Assembly: GCF_024868665.1 (NCBI RefSeq)
Contig: NC_079891.1
Location: 15,404,243-15,468,242, forward strand
DNA length: 64,000 nucleotides
Origin: Triplophysa rosa
Lineage: Eukaryota > Chordata > Actinopteri > Cypriniformes > Nemacheilidae
Direction of reading: 5' to 3'
Shown here one piece after another: positions 22,701 through 34,848 of the stretch (positions within the stretch are counted from its first letter, which is position 1; every line of letters begins with the position of its first letter). The notes under the pieces were generated by a model. That model made no database searches and had not been told where the DNA came from. It saw only the letters and a program-made list of their open reading frames with translations. The position numbers and the translations under genes are program-made.

Positions 22701-25700
22701 GGGGTATACTAATAATTTAAGCAGTATTTGGTTGAACAGTATAACATCATACATTTTTGTTATTAGTTATTTGAGATAGAAATCCCATATAAAACAGTAA
22801 TTTGGGCGCCAGTACAATACCATAAAATAAGAGTTTTGTCGAGTAAAATTACATATTTTTCCACGTTTCTCTTGTAAATTTGCAGTCTTTTTTCTGTAAT
22901 TTTTCTGACGTTTTTTAAGTGTTTCAAAAATGTCTAAAATCTGTAAGAAATAAAAAAAATAATTCTGTAAAATTTTAAGTTTCTTTACAGCATACGTGAA
23001 AAATCTATAAAAATAACAATAGAAAAGCTTTGCTTTCAAACTGTTTTGAAGAATTTTTTTACTTTAATCAAACATGCTAACTGTATAAACAAAGGTAAAT
23101 ATACACCAGCTATTAAATAAGGAACACTTTCTATCAATATGAAGGCACAGTGTAATAGTACACTGGCTCTCAACACTACATTTCCTTTCAGCCGTTGTAT
23201 ACTAATAGCCTTTTATAAAAGCATTTTAGAATTGTTTCAAGTACAAACTCACAGATGAAGCTTGTAAAAAAAATCTCTAATCTTCACTCTTTATCCGTCA
23301 AACCTATAAAAAGACCAGTCCTGCCAGGCCCATTTACTCCTGCCAAAAATGAAGCTTTGTCTCTGGCGTTTGGCATATTGCACCTGACAGGACCCAGGGC
23401 AAAGACCAAGAGCCAATTTCAGCTTCTTGGCAGAGCAGCAGCGAGAGTTCGGTGTGGCCTTGCTGAAAGGTAAAAGATCGTAATAAAAAAGATGTGAAGT
23501 TTTAATATTAATGTTAGCAAGGGTGAAAATGGAGATGTAGGATCAGGTATGAGCAATTGAGAGAGCACTCAGAGAGCCCATGAAACGAGGTGTCAGCGAG
23601 GACTGGAGATTGGAGAACGCTTCACCTGCTGGGTCTGGCTGTTCTGAGTGTACGCTGAGTGTAGGTGTTATTGGCTGATTGAAGATTGTGTGACTAGCGA
23701 GTGTGCAAAATACCCAAGCACTTGAATCATTCAATATTCAAATGCTATAAAAATGGGATGAAAATTTAAACATTGCACATGTTGCACATCCACTGTAGCC
23801 ATACTCACTGTAAAAATAAGGCCACAGTTTTAATATAGCTATATGTTTTAATATAGGAATAAAATACTCATTCAATACAGAAATCAATGCTTTCTAGATT
23901 AAAGATGTTTAATAATAATATTATAATTATATAATGCTAACAATATAATATTAATACAAATTTAGACGGTTCTCTAATAACACTTAAAGACAACACAATC
24001 AAACCATTTTATTGTTAAAATACCTGTTCTCTTCTTAAGAGATGGGTTACATCCTTTTTTGTTAGAGCCTCTTCTTAGATATCCCCTTTTTAAATCAATA
24101 CTAAAGTTCCCTTTGATTTTCAGTCACTCCCTGATGCAGTCAGTGCACTCGGACCTAATGCTCAGAGTCCAAAGAAATCTTCCCCCTATTGATTTCTTCT
24201 TTTGCCTTCTTTTGACACATGCAGACCCCCTTAGGGGAGTTTCCTCAAGCCCAGGTGCCCCCCGTAGTTTACTCAGGTCATGAATCATTCAGGGCATCAT
24301 CTGCTGAATAGAGACCTACATCGACTGCAGCGCAAACAGGCCGCACAGGTTTAAAAGTCTGGTTGGATCTGCTTTAAAATGTATGGATTAAATGTCTTTT
24401 AAAAAAAGACAAGATGAATTCGATTTTTAATCTTGTTTCTTTGTTTTAAAGGTAATATATTTTGTAAAAGTAATTGTAAAACTTTTAAAGAAAATGGTTC
24501 CTACCTGGTTTCATTTAAGTAACCAGATTTTACAGCATGGTCAAGTATTAACTAAAACAGTACCAATACTGTTTATGATGCACAATACAAGTAAGTGAAA
24601 ATGTTTTTAATCTCAATTACTATCAAATAAAGTCAAATATATTAATATTACTCATCAATATATTACCAAACCATGTAACATTAACTAGATATAGGCTGAA
24701 ATATTACAATTCAGGTTTTTACGTGTTTTTTAAATTTCTGTTTATGACATATCTACTGCAGCTACTAAGAAAATTATGGTCAGCACTAACTATACTTATC
24801 CTTGCTGCAAGTGAACCGATATTTAATGTATTCTATGTCGTAACGGGTTTCGCCTTGAGTAGTTTTGTTCATGGTTCATGAAGAAGGCATGTCATGCAAC
24901 CTGTCCATGCTGACAGATGCATTTGCAGCCACGGATTCTGATTAGACATGCGCAGCCTTTGACATCAACAGCACAAGATATGAAAAGTATTTTGTCTTCC
25001 CATTAAAAATGTATAAGCCTATTTATTTTGTTATTGTAAGTATGCAGGATTGTTATGGTAAGCAGCGCATATAAATGTATGTACATTTAGAAAAAAATTT
25101 TGTTAAAATATTAGCATTTATAGAAAGCAAAGCTAAAAGAGAGAGCGATCAAGATAGATTTACATGACTAACGCTTCAGAAAAAAGTAAACTACAAATTT
25201 TCAGCTTTAAGCATCTTGCAAAATGATCATAAATGATGCATCTGTAATCAGTATGACAAGTATCGCATTACAGCGATAAAACATTTCAATACTCACATAT
25301 ATTTCTATGGCAGGTCTGCCTATATGCTAACACACGGCTAGTTCAGAAAGCCCTCTTGGGGCTGTTTCAGACATTATGAATTGCCCTTTTAAAAGGCTGC
25401 AGCAGAAAATCCATGTGACGCATGGGCATTGCATAAGCAATCAAAACAGGAGGAGAGAAGAGGAGATGTCACTGCCCTGCCTAGGCCTGCTGGAAATAAG
25501 CTCAACACCCTCCACAAAAAGACACAACAAAGACAGACTTGGCACCCTCTCCTACGCACACACACAGACTGCAGCAGCTCTGTGACTGTGTAGGAATCCC
25601 CTCTGTGAGCCTAAAGTTAATGGGCCTCTGGTGCGTTGATAATAATTAATGATAATAAGATGTATGATGAATGATGTTGTTACTGTGCGAGCATAGGCGG

Positions 25701-26054
25701 CAGAAAAGTTTCTTGTTTTTCTTTTCCGCTCTGAGTGATTCGTCCCTATCCCTTCAGAATCCAGACTATCTGCCCGCAATTTTGTCTGTCAAGCCTCAGT
25801 TGCGCAAAAACCGGCTTCTCTGCAACCAGCCGTTCAGGATGGCCGCGGGCAAAGCAGCTGTCAGCCTCGCTTTCTCGCTTTTCTTACTCTGTCTCTCTCT
25901 GTTTCTCCTTCCTGTCCGTGTCACTCTCTTAGCATTCATATCAACATTCTCTCTTTATTTCTCTCTCTCTCTCTTTCTTTCTGAGAAAAGATGTTGTTTA
26001 CAGAAGTCTTAATAAAAGAGTGGCAGCACCCTTGTTTATATCGCTGATTTATTA
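22701..26054. other. Unassigned intergenic or intronic sequence
   Basis: Mostly AT-rich; only chance frames (largest 113 residues at 25671-26012, over a CT-rich tract). No exon boundaries or RNA genes that I can support. Confidence 0.4.
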
Positions 26055-26291
26055 TTAAAGGGATAGTTCACCCAAAAATAAAAATTCTGTAATCATTTAT
26101 TTACTCACCTTCAAGTTCTTCCAAATCTGTATACATTTCTTTGTTCTGATGAACACAGTGAAAGATATTTGGAAGAATGCTTATAACCAAACAGTTCTTG
26201 GACCCCATTGACTACCATAGTAGGAAAAACAAATAGATTTATACAGGTTTGGAACAACTAGAGAGTGAGTCATTTTCATTTTTCCCTTTAA
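26055..26291. mobile_element. Fold-back MITE (TAGTTCACCC family), internally shortened
   Basis: TTAA at both ends (26055-26058 and 26288-26291). The left end AAGGGATAGTTCACCCAAAA is intact. The right arm is shortened, missing part of the usual GGGTGAACTAT before CCCTTTAA. Confidence 0.85.
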
Positions 26292-28366
26292 GCTCACACA
26301 CACCGACCGTATATTCTTCTCTCATTCCATCTGTATATACACCAAAAGCAGGTGTGCATTTTTCCCCACCAAGAACGATCACAATGATCCCAGAGCAAAC
26401 TTTAGATTGGCTGGTGCTGGATTACTTATGGATTAGTGTTCCTAATGGCTCCTGATCTCCCCTAATTCCCATCAATCCTTCTCATCGGAAACAAGAAGAA
26501 CTGAACGGGAAACACAATAACCCAACTCACTCAAATCGGAATTTGCCCTAGCGCTCTTTTTCTGGAGGCAAAGCCGCTTGTTAACAGTCTCTCAATTTTC
26601 GACATGTTCTGTAATCAAGAACAGATTCTTTCAGATTCAAAGCAAGAAGTTTCCTCTCCATTCAGTTCCACTAATTAATGTTTGCTCGAGGATGAGAGAA
26701 ATGTGTCGCGGTAACCTTTCGAAGCGCGCCCCATGAATTGGAGGATGGTGCCGTGGAGAGCGTGAGCGCGAGTGAATAAGCAGGCAGAAGAGATCCTGAT
26801 GAGAAATGGAGAGCTATTTTCCCCTGGTAGCAGTTGGCGACTCAGTAAGGAAACGGATGCACCGAGCTGAGTGCAATTAGCAAAGTGGCCCTAATGCCAA
26901 AAATCACACCGAGAGGAGCAGAGGCCAACAGACCAGCCCTCAGCAGAATAACACAAGCCTCCATGTGGTGCATGAGTGGAACATCACGCCTTATGTGTTG
27001 TCATTCCAACGATAGAAAGAAGAATATTGAACAAACGCGCTGCATCAAAATGATGAACTCAAAACAAATGCAATCAATCAGATTTTGTCCTCCTGTATGC
27101 AACAACTTGATAGGCATTTCAAGAGATCTCACTTGCTCAAGCACTATCAGTGTCAGTCGACGTATGGATTTATAATACGTTTTTGGTTTTCAATGTTTTT
27201 GCGAACCTGGCAAGTGATTCATGGCAAAGATAGCTTGGCAGTAATGACAAACGAAATGAATGACAAACAGAGTATCTGATGCAGATAAAATAAAGTCCAG
27301 GTCATAAAACTGTCATCTTCAAAAAACGCACTTAAACCAAGAACGTCTTCAGCTACATCAATTACCTACTGCACTCCTTGACAGCCATTACAGCTGACGC
27401 AGCGAGTGAAAAGATCTGAGTATTTTAATTTTCTCTCTCTCTCTGCAATTTATGCGTTCTTTTTAACGAGGTCTTCTATACAAACATGTATCAGAACTCT
27501 GTTATGTGTATGAACAGTAACTGAAATCAAGGTACTCGTGCAATAATGTAACACGACAAGGTCAATTATGCTTTATACTGTATGTCAATGCCAGCATTAT
27601 TCAAAGAATATAATTTCCTTGGCAAAAAGTTGGTAAAAAAAAAACTTTTTAAATGACATTTTGTAAATTATTTTTAGATTTTTTTTTATGGATTTTTACT
27701 GAAGCTGATCTTTATTTTCACTGTCGGGCTGACCTTTAGAGCTGTCAGCTATGTCCAAGGATTCTTCAGAGCTAACTTGGCCTAAATTTAAGCACAGTGA
27801 TGATTTATTCATAATTATTCATTTTTGCTTAATAACATTGGAAGGGATGAACTTCTGATCTCACACTCTAAGGTTTCTGATGGCCCATGGAAAATGTCTG
27901 TTCTAATACCAGAAATTCCTCATTTTTGGCACCTGTTTGTCCCTCACTGCACTGGAACTAAAGATGTGAAGCAAATGAAAATCAGCAAATTACAATAAAT
28001 CTATATTAGCTATGACTTAATTAAAGTCATCTTAGTGCCATCAGCTTTGTGCCAGGCTTTAGGAGACTTTCCTGTTTACCAAATGCACATTTAAACCACA
28101 CCTGCTTGTGTGTACATTTTTTAGTTTCCTTCAGAATCAGCTAATTTAATCTTTAATTACAGTTTTTGCCTTATATTCAGGAGACAGATGATTACTATTC
28201 TTCAGTGGTTTGGAAAAGCAATAAGATTTTATTGTACTGTAAGCATTCAATACATTAAAGACAAATGAAGATCATTTTTATTCTCAATAAAGAGAAAAGG
28301 TTGTCCCATACACAAGATTTCCAAACACAAAAGAGACAGAGAGATAAAACTGAAAGTGAATCTGAA
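26292..28366. other. Low-repeat segment, possibly with conserved non-coding DNA
   Basis: This stretch lacks recognisable repeat ends. About 26690-26900 is more GC- and CpG-balanced than its surroundings and contains GTGCAATTAGCAAAGTGG, a homeodomain-site-like motif. It may be regulatory DNA within a large intron, but that is conjecture without cross-species alignment. Confidence 0.3.
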
Positions 28367-28367
28367 C

Positions 28368-28522
28368 ACTGTAAATGTGTCCTATGGTGTGACAGCTAAA
28401 AAACATTAGAAAACAAACTGTTATTAATATATTATTTATATTATCAACATTAATAATATAAAGGAGAGATTTATTTAATTTATCTAAATTTTTGCTGTCA
28501 CACCATAGGACAAGTGTACAGT
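28368..28522. mobile_element. Short fold-back MITE, about 155 bp
   Basis: Two perfect 19-bp inverted arms, TGTCCTATGGTGTGACAGC at 28378-28396 and its complement at 28494-28512. They extend outward by a weaker match (ACTGTA on the left, TACAGT on the right). The 97-bp loop is almost pure AT. The perfect arms suggest a young element or selection on the hairpin. Confidence 0.7.
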
Positions 28523-28739
28523 TGATTTGTCAACTACCCACGTACTATTTACTTTGAATAAATAAAAGTTTATGCAGGGACCCACATACTGTTTATGGAA
28601 AATTGTATTATCCATATTTTTTTTGCTGACTTCAAGCCCTTCCCATCATTACTCATAGCTCTAACTAACATTTATCAACCATCTTAAGAACTTTCAGCCC
28701 GTGTACAATTTAGACATCACAATAGCAGACTTCCATTAA

Positions 28740-29000
28740 AGACTTTGAGATTAGCAGCTCGGTGCGGCGCATATTGAATTATGCGATGGCGTCGCATCCG
28801 TCAGAAAGCAATGATGCGTGTTCATCGGACTGCGCAAAGTAATGAAGCCCTAAATCTCCCCGCGGGGTTGTTGTGGCGCCGTTCATCTTCCCGCGTTTTA
28901 ATTGATTTCGGACTCGCTCACGAGTAAAGGTGATATGCGATGCTGCGCGGCCCGAGACTCTAAGTTGATGAAACTGACACGCAGAGATCGTTTTGGGTTA
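28740..29000. promoter_or_regulatory. CpG-rich non-repeat block, candidate regulatory element
   Basis: CpG dinucleotides are dense here (GGTGCGGCGCATATTG, GGCGTCGCATCCGTCAG, CCCGCGGGGTTGTTGTGGCG), unlike the CpG-poor AT-rich flanks. No open frame or repeat boundary explains it. It lies about 2 kb downstream of the minus-strand first exon, so it could be an intronic control region. Function is inferred from base composition alone. Confidence 0.3.
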
Positions 29001-29424
29001 TTACAATATCGGTGACGCTTACCTAAAACGATAATTTATGATCTCGAAATCTTTGTGGTGATTTAAAGTCATACAAAAAAACGTTGCGCAAAAAAACGAA
29101 ATGAGACGTTATTTATGGTCATAGTAGTGTTTCTCTATCAATTGCACAATAAAAGTAATTCTCAGTTGATCATTCATTTAAACTGAGCTAGTTGAAACAA
29201 CTGCTGTCATCCTCATCCCTTTAACTGAGTTAAATTCAATAATAACACACCGCCTACTTACACAGTAAATGTAAGCGTTAAGTAATGTACAACCACTCAA
29301 TGCAAAGCATCCCTTCACGGGCCATGTATCTGCGTAATGGCCTCAGGCACGCTCTGTTTTACGTAACATAAATGTCACTCTCACACCTAAAGCACTAAGG
29401 TGAGGAATATTTTTGACATCACTA

Positions 29425-29455
29425 TGTCACACAGATAGATAGATCGATAGATCTG
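29425..29455. repeat. Short GATA-type microsatellite
   Basis: AGATAGATAGATCGATAGAT, a brief tetranucleotide run. Confidence 0.8.
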
Positions 29456-29483
29456 CTGTTTCTCATTATTTTTGTCCAGCATC

Positions 29484-29524
29484 ATCGATAAGGAAGTTAA
29501 TCTGGCTGCCAGAGCAAGACAATA
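29484..29524 (+). repeat. Left copy of a 41-bp perfect inverted duplication
   Basis: The 41 bases starting ATCGATAAGGAAGTTAATCT are repeated exactly, in inverted orientation, at 30290-30330. Homology stops abruptly outside both copies. Confidence 0.95.
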
Positions 29525-30289
29525 TCAGATGCGCTTTCTTCTTTGTTGTAAAGAAAGTTAAAAAATGACAGAAACAGATCAAACCTAATTAACACATTAA
29601 GAGGCAGATTTGAAACTGAACAACTCAGACAGAGAGAGAAGCGGCTCAGCTGAGGCGGTCCTCTCTTGCTTTCACAGTCACAGTCCAGCTCTTTGTCTAT
29701 CTGTCACATTGAACTGTTTTCTTTGGTCTGCTCTTACTCAAACTCCCATGAGACTAGATGGCTCATTGGTCTTGCTCCTTTGTTCTAGCCTCAGAGCATC
29801 ATTCCGGTCCTTCCTCACGTCAATAATGTGATCAATGCGAGCCTTCAGCAAAGTCCTGTGACTGCCATATCTCAGTGTTACATATATCAGGTAATGTTTG
29901 GATTTTGTTCAATATAAATCTCATTTGCAATAAGAACATCGGAGATAAAACAACAATATTGCTGTGACAATTATAGCTCAATGCATATTGTAGTGAACTA
30001 TGAGGTCACTATAGGTTTAAAAAACACACTCTCTGTCTACAAGGAGTTGTTTTACGTTTATTAGGCAACAAATACAGCCTTGTCAGTTATTGTTGTTTTT
30101 TATTAAGAAAAAATACAAATAAATAATATAAGATATTTAAATGTGATCATCTTTGTTATAGAGCAAAAAAGAATAGAGTGTAAACGGCGGTCGAGATTTG
30201 AACTCAGTCTCGGAGATCAAGTGCGCCTGACACGGAGAAGAATAAAGCACACAATCCATCAGATGCGCTTTCAGGCACGCGAAAGCAGG

Positions 30290-30330
30290 TATTGTCTTGC
30301 TCTGGCAGCCAGATTAACTTCCTTATCGAT
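30290..30330 (-). repeat. Right copy of a 41-bp perfect inverted duplication
   Basis: Exact reverse complement of 29484-29524, 765 bp away. A further motif, ATCAGATGCGCTTTC, lies next to both copies (29525 and 30258) but in direct orientation, so the event was not a simple fold-back insertion. Confidence 0.95.
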
Positions 30331-31042
30331 GTGATCTACAAATGCACACCGTCTCGAGATAAACAAGAAACAACTCGCTGCTCTTTTAGCGCTATCAAGC
30401 ATTTGATGACTAGAGTAAGACACTAGACTTACATACTGACATTAAAAAGCGATAACTGGATAATTGGCCTACATATTTCCCGAAGGCAAGTGATGCGCTT
30501 TGGCAAACACGTTTATGCTTGGTGAATCACGGGCAAACTAAAAACTGCATATTGGCTAGAACAACGTTTAATTAAAACAGTACAGAGCGCTATCCACGAG
30601 GGACGTATGAAATGTTTGATAATGCAGCAGTCTCGTGAGTAACCATATTTCCCAAAAGACTCATTGTTTATCACATTTACTTTGCTTTTTAGTTTGGCCA
30701 TATTATAGATAAGAAGACCCTGATATGCAGAATCAACCACTTCTCGGAATTTCCCACCACACACACTCGAAAAGCGAATCTTCTCAAGAATCACTGCAGA
30801 ATACTACACCGTGGTCTTCGCTTTATTCTCGGCATAGGTGTGCATAGGACAACATTACATGTAAAAAAGACAACAGCGAAAAGAAGAGAAGCATTCCACC
30901 TGCTACGTGGCCAGCATCTCTTCGAAGTGCACTAGCGTTAATGAAATCGACTTGGCCAAGCCGTTCTGTGAAATAGTTCAGCACCAGCACAAAGGACAGC
31001 TCCACTGCATCAACACACTTGAACCGTCACTGAACGACTCAC

Positions 31043-31127
31043 CTCCGAGAGAGCAGAGCAAGGTGTAAACAAGCAACAGGATCTCCAGGCGGCCCATTCC
31101 CGTCCTAAACCCGTCCAGCCACCACAT
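31043..31127 (-). CDS. First coding exon of a secreted or membrane protein gene
   Basis: On the minus strand an ATG at 31127 opens a frame of 28 codons plus one base. It ends at an excellent splice donor (CTCGGAG followed by GTGAGTCG). The peptide begins MWWLDGF and contains the hydrophobic core LEILLLVYTLLCSLG, a typical signal peptide ending close to the exon boundary. A second in-frame ATG at codon 11 could be the true start. A phase-1 exon ending just after the signal peptide is common in immunoglobulin-superfamily and other secreted proteins. I do not recognise the gene. Its intron would extend leftwards for an unknown distance. Confidence 0.55.
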
Positions 31128-31280
31128 CGTGATAAACTGACTGTTTACGCCCCGACGGCACGAACGCGATTTTATATCGCTATGCTTGCCCACATTTTCA
31201 GGTCTCGCAACGGACCAGCTGTTCCCGCATGACGTAATATTGAAGAGGCTATTCCGAGAAAGCTCCGCCCTTTCTCTGCT
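31128..31280 (-). promoter_or_regulatory. Candidate promoter and 5' UTR of the minus-strand gene
   Basis: Upstream of the minus-strand ATG lies a CpG-containing stretch (TTCGTGCCGTCGGGGCGTAA on the minus strand) with GATATAAAATCGCG about 45 bp before the start. The composition differs from the AT-rich surroundings. The transcription start cannot be fixed from sequence alone. Confidence 0.35.
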
Positions 31281-32654
31281 GTTATTTGAGGTTTAGCACA
31301 CATCCATTCAATTCATTGGACGATGACAACGTCAGTCAAGAGAACTGTTATCTTCTCTGTCCTGGTAGGAGAAATGAGCGGTTTGTCGGACAAATAAGCA
31401 GCATCGCAAGTTTGCTTCCTCTATCGAGACAATTTACAACAACAGTGTTTCGTTTCTTTTCTTTTCATTTTTAAATCGTAAATTTCTTAGAAATTGAAAA
31501 ATAATTTTAAATTAGCCTAATCATAATATTATCTTAATCAATGAAAAAAATGTGCTAGATATTTTTTTTCGCTTATGCGTTTGTATTTTTACAATAGCAT
31601 AATGGTAGGCTCTATACTTTTATTGCTGACCAGGTAGCTAACTATAAAGCAAAAAATTGTCCCTTATTTAGAATAATCTTTGAAGCATTATTATTACCTG
31701 TTGTAATATCAAGGAGGGGGCAAATACTGCCACCTATTGACTGCTGATATAAACTTATCAAATATGACTTACAAAACTCTTTATATTTACTAGCTTCTAT
31801 TGAAGCATTTACTTTTGACTTAACTTCAGTAAATCTTCCTGTTTAGTTCTAATAATTGTGTGTAAATTTCTCTTTTCAGCATTTCAAAGTAACACTTTTT
31901 CTGAATTGATGTTAAAATGTTACGTAAATATTCATTAGCCTATTGTTAAAAACAGATAAAAAGATGTTTTAGCCAGTCAAAAGCTTGGCAAAATTTTGAT
32001 AATATTTAAAGCCCGAAATTAGCTCCTGGGAAAGAACTGATTTATTTGTGCTAGATTGATTCTATAGAAAGACCACTTACATTGATGTAATATGTATAGT
32101 CCAGGTGTGTAATGAAGAGGCAACCATGTGAGCGAGCAGAAGATATATGGACATTACCTTGAGTTCACAAGGATTAATGTTTATAAAATGAGCTTGTGTC
32201 ACCAATAGATCACTTTCAGGGTCAGAAATGTGCAACCAGGAAGATGTCTTGATTATAAGCAATCTTTTTACTCCTCTGCGTAAACAGAGGGTTTGTTCAG
32301 TGAGAAGCAGTGAATGCAGCAAAAAAATAGTAATCCGTTTCCTTGGGGAGCAACTGGTCTTTAAATGTGAGACAATAAGTCATTGGTATAAACATGGCTA
32401 GACACAATTCAGTGTAAAGATAGCACAATATATAACAAGTTACAAAATAGAACCAACTCATAAATAAAACAACTATTACATTTCTGTTCTGTCTTCTATT
32501 TTTTTGTTCCGTTAAGCAAAAATAATGATTTTGAATATGGCTGTTTTGAATTATTATCAATAAAATATTATTTATCAGTGTAACCATGTTTAGCGCAGCC
32601 ACGAGCCTTAAAAAGTGGACAGACATTAATAAGATTTATAAACATACAGTCTGA
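31281..32654. other. No recognisable feature
   Basis: AT-rich sequence with opposed chance frames; the 109-residue reverse frame at 32297-32626 is hydrophobic but has no known motif or splice context. Confidence 0.4.
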
Positions 32655-32720
32655 ACTCTCTGTAAATCGCTTTGGATGAAAGCGTCTGCTAAATGACTAA
32701 ATGTAAATGTAAATGTCATC
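32655..32720 (+). mobile_element. SINE/LINE shared tail fragment
   Basis: CTGTAAATCGCTTTGGATGA, then AAGCGTCTGCTAAATGACTA and repeated AAATGTAAATGT: the tail of the SINE family at 22055 without its tRNA head. Confidence 0.75.
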
Positions 32721-33106
32721 CACAGCCTGCACTTACTAATTCTCACCACAAGATGTCGCACTCGCCCAGCAATAATTTGTAGTGACATGAAAAAACCTGT
32801 TGCTTTACATTCGTGTACTAAACTCAGTAGACATACACTCTTCTTTGTTTTCTTTCTTGATGATATTTTATTCATTATTATTATTATATCATAGAATACT
32901 ACTCTTCTGTATTGTTGTTATATTGTATGTTAAAAAAACAGTATAAAAAATTCTAGGCTAAACCACAAATCAGCTACGAGAAAATTACACACAGCAGTTT
33001 AATAAAGCTTGAAATAAAAGGCCCAAGCAGGATAATTTAATTAAAAATAATTGGTCCAATGAATCAATAAAATATTAACAACTGCTAAAATTCTTATAGG
33101 CCTACT

Positions 33107-33430
33107 TTAAAGTGATAGTTCACCCAAAAATGAAAATTCTGTCATCATTTACTTGTCATGTCAAACCTGTATGAGTTTCTTTCTTCCGCAGAACACAAAA
33201 GACGACATTTTGAAAAATGTTGTTGACCGAACAGAGATGGCAGCCATTCACTTGCACTGGTTTTGTGTCCATACAATCGAAGTCAATGGCTGCCACCGCT
33301 GTTCGGTTATCAATATTCTTCAAAATATCTTCTTTTGTGTTCTGCTGAAGAAAGGAAGCCATACAGGTTTTAAATGACAAGAGGGTGAGTAAATGATGAC
33401 AGAATTTTCATTTTTTGGTGAACTATCCCC
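33107..33430. mobile_element. Fold-back MITE (TAGTTCACCC family)
   Basis: TTAA at 33107-33110, left end GTGATAGTTCACCCAAAAAT, right end TTTTGGTGAACTATCCCC. The arms are so symmetric that the two strands yield almost mirror-image 74-residue frames (33153-33377 plus, 33156-33380 minus), which are artefacts. The right terminal TTAA has decayed. Confidence 0.92.
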
Positions 33431-34848
33431 GATTTTGCTAAACTTTTGTTTTTCTATGCATTTTTGTGTATTAAAATACAAATCAGATTTCTGAATAAAT
33501 ACCTTAACCACATTTAGGATTTTTTCCATTTTGTGCCAACCCCATATTTGGATATTTTAATAAACCCGAGGGGTCATTAAAATCAAATTATGTGCAAGCA
33601 TGCCCTCCGGCATCCCTTTGGGCCACTGCTGTATTATCCACATTCATTTAATGCTAACAAAAACAATAAAGGAAAAATAAATACCTATTTGTTTATTTCA
33701 GCTGCCTTCAAGCTAATAGATATCTTGCTTGGTCTGTTCATCCAGGATATTTTCATTTACTCTGAGGCCACTGCTCTCTCTTTGCCTTATAGGAATGCCT
33801 TGCATCTGTGTAACATGGATCAGTTATGGACTGATTACTAAACACACTAGTGTAAATGGAAATAGAACATGAAAAAGATAAACAGCTAACACTAATATTT
33901 GATCTGTTCATTTTTTCTAGAGCAAATAAGTGAATTTCTTATGCATTTGTTTAGAATACATAAAGCATTGGAGTAGTTATTGTTTATCTGTCAAACAACA
34001 TCACTGGTTTTGATCAATGTTAATAAATCCCAGATGCTTCTCTGTAAGCCTGAGGATCTTTCTCATATTGGTTTACTTTGGCCAGTAAAGTAAACCAATA
34101 ACCCCAGCACCCCCAAACCAACCCCGCTGCTTAGAGCCCATGTGCTCAGACTGTTTTCAGACCTGCATGAATTCAGCCCGTGGAATGGAATGGGGGTTAG
34201 TGGGAATCTCTGTGTATGTGTGCATGTGCGCATGGTGTTTATGTAAGGCCACCCACATCATCTGCATGCTTGTTCAGCACTTCTGTCCTCCCTGGTAAGT
34301 CTACATAAACTTATGACTCATATACAACAGTAAAGTTTTTCAGTACATTTGGCATTTAAAGTAAATACAGTTTTCCATTATTGGCTTTGTTTCTGAATTT
34401 ACTGTATAATGGTTTTAGTCCTGCTGGCTTGCATGTCTTTTTTCTGCCTGTCTGTCTATGCATTAGTTGATAGTGTAATATATCTTACCTCACAGACAAG
34501 TTGTAAACACAAGATTAAAGAACATTTTTCCTGATGTGTTCCTGATGACACCAACCATTTGTTCTACACTTCAACGCTGCATCTACAAAGTGAACATTTC
34601 AGTGGTTTGGAGCGCCCTCTACCAGTTTGAATAAAAATCATGTTCTCTTTGCAGTCACTAGGATACCAACTGTCTGGTTTGTTAATACTGCAAATACTCC
34701 GTACTGATACTGGACATTCTGTGTTTAAACATTCATTCAGCATTTTCTTTCTGTAATTGTTTTACATATATAATTTAAGTTTAACAACATTTTGGGAAAC
34801 AAACATCTAAATGATGTCCATTCATATGGGACACAAATTTCTGTGGTG
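33431..34848. other. No recognisable feature
   Basis: Mixed sequence without supported exon, RNA gene or bounded repeat. Confidence 0.4.

Noticed and set aside
30150..30240. tRNA-like segment (GAGATTTGAACTC resembles a T-arm in reverse)
   Set aside because: No matching D-arm, anticodon arm or acceptor stem; probably chance or a very decayed SINE.
33153..33380. Two 74-residue proteins with near-identical sequence on opposite strands
   Set aside because: They arise because the fold-back MITE is almost palindromic; the family is non-coding.
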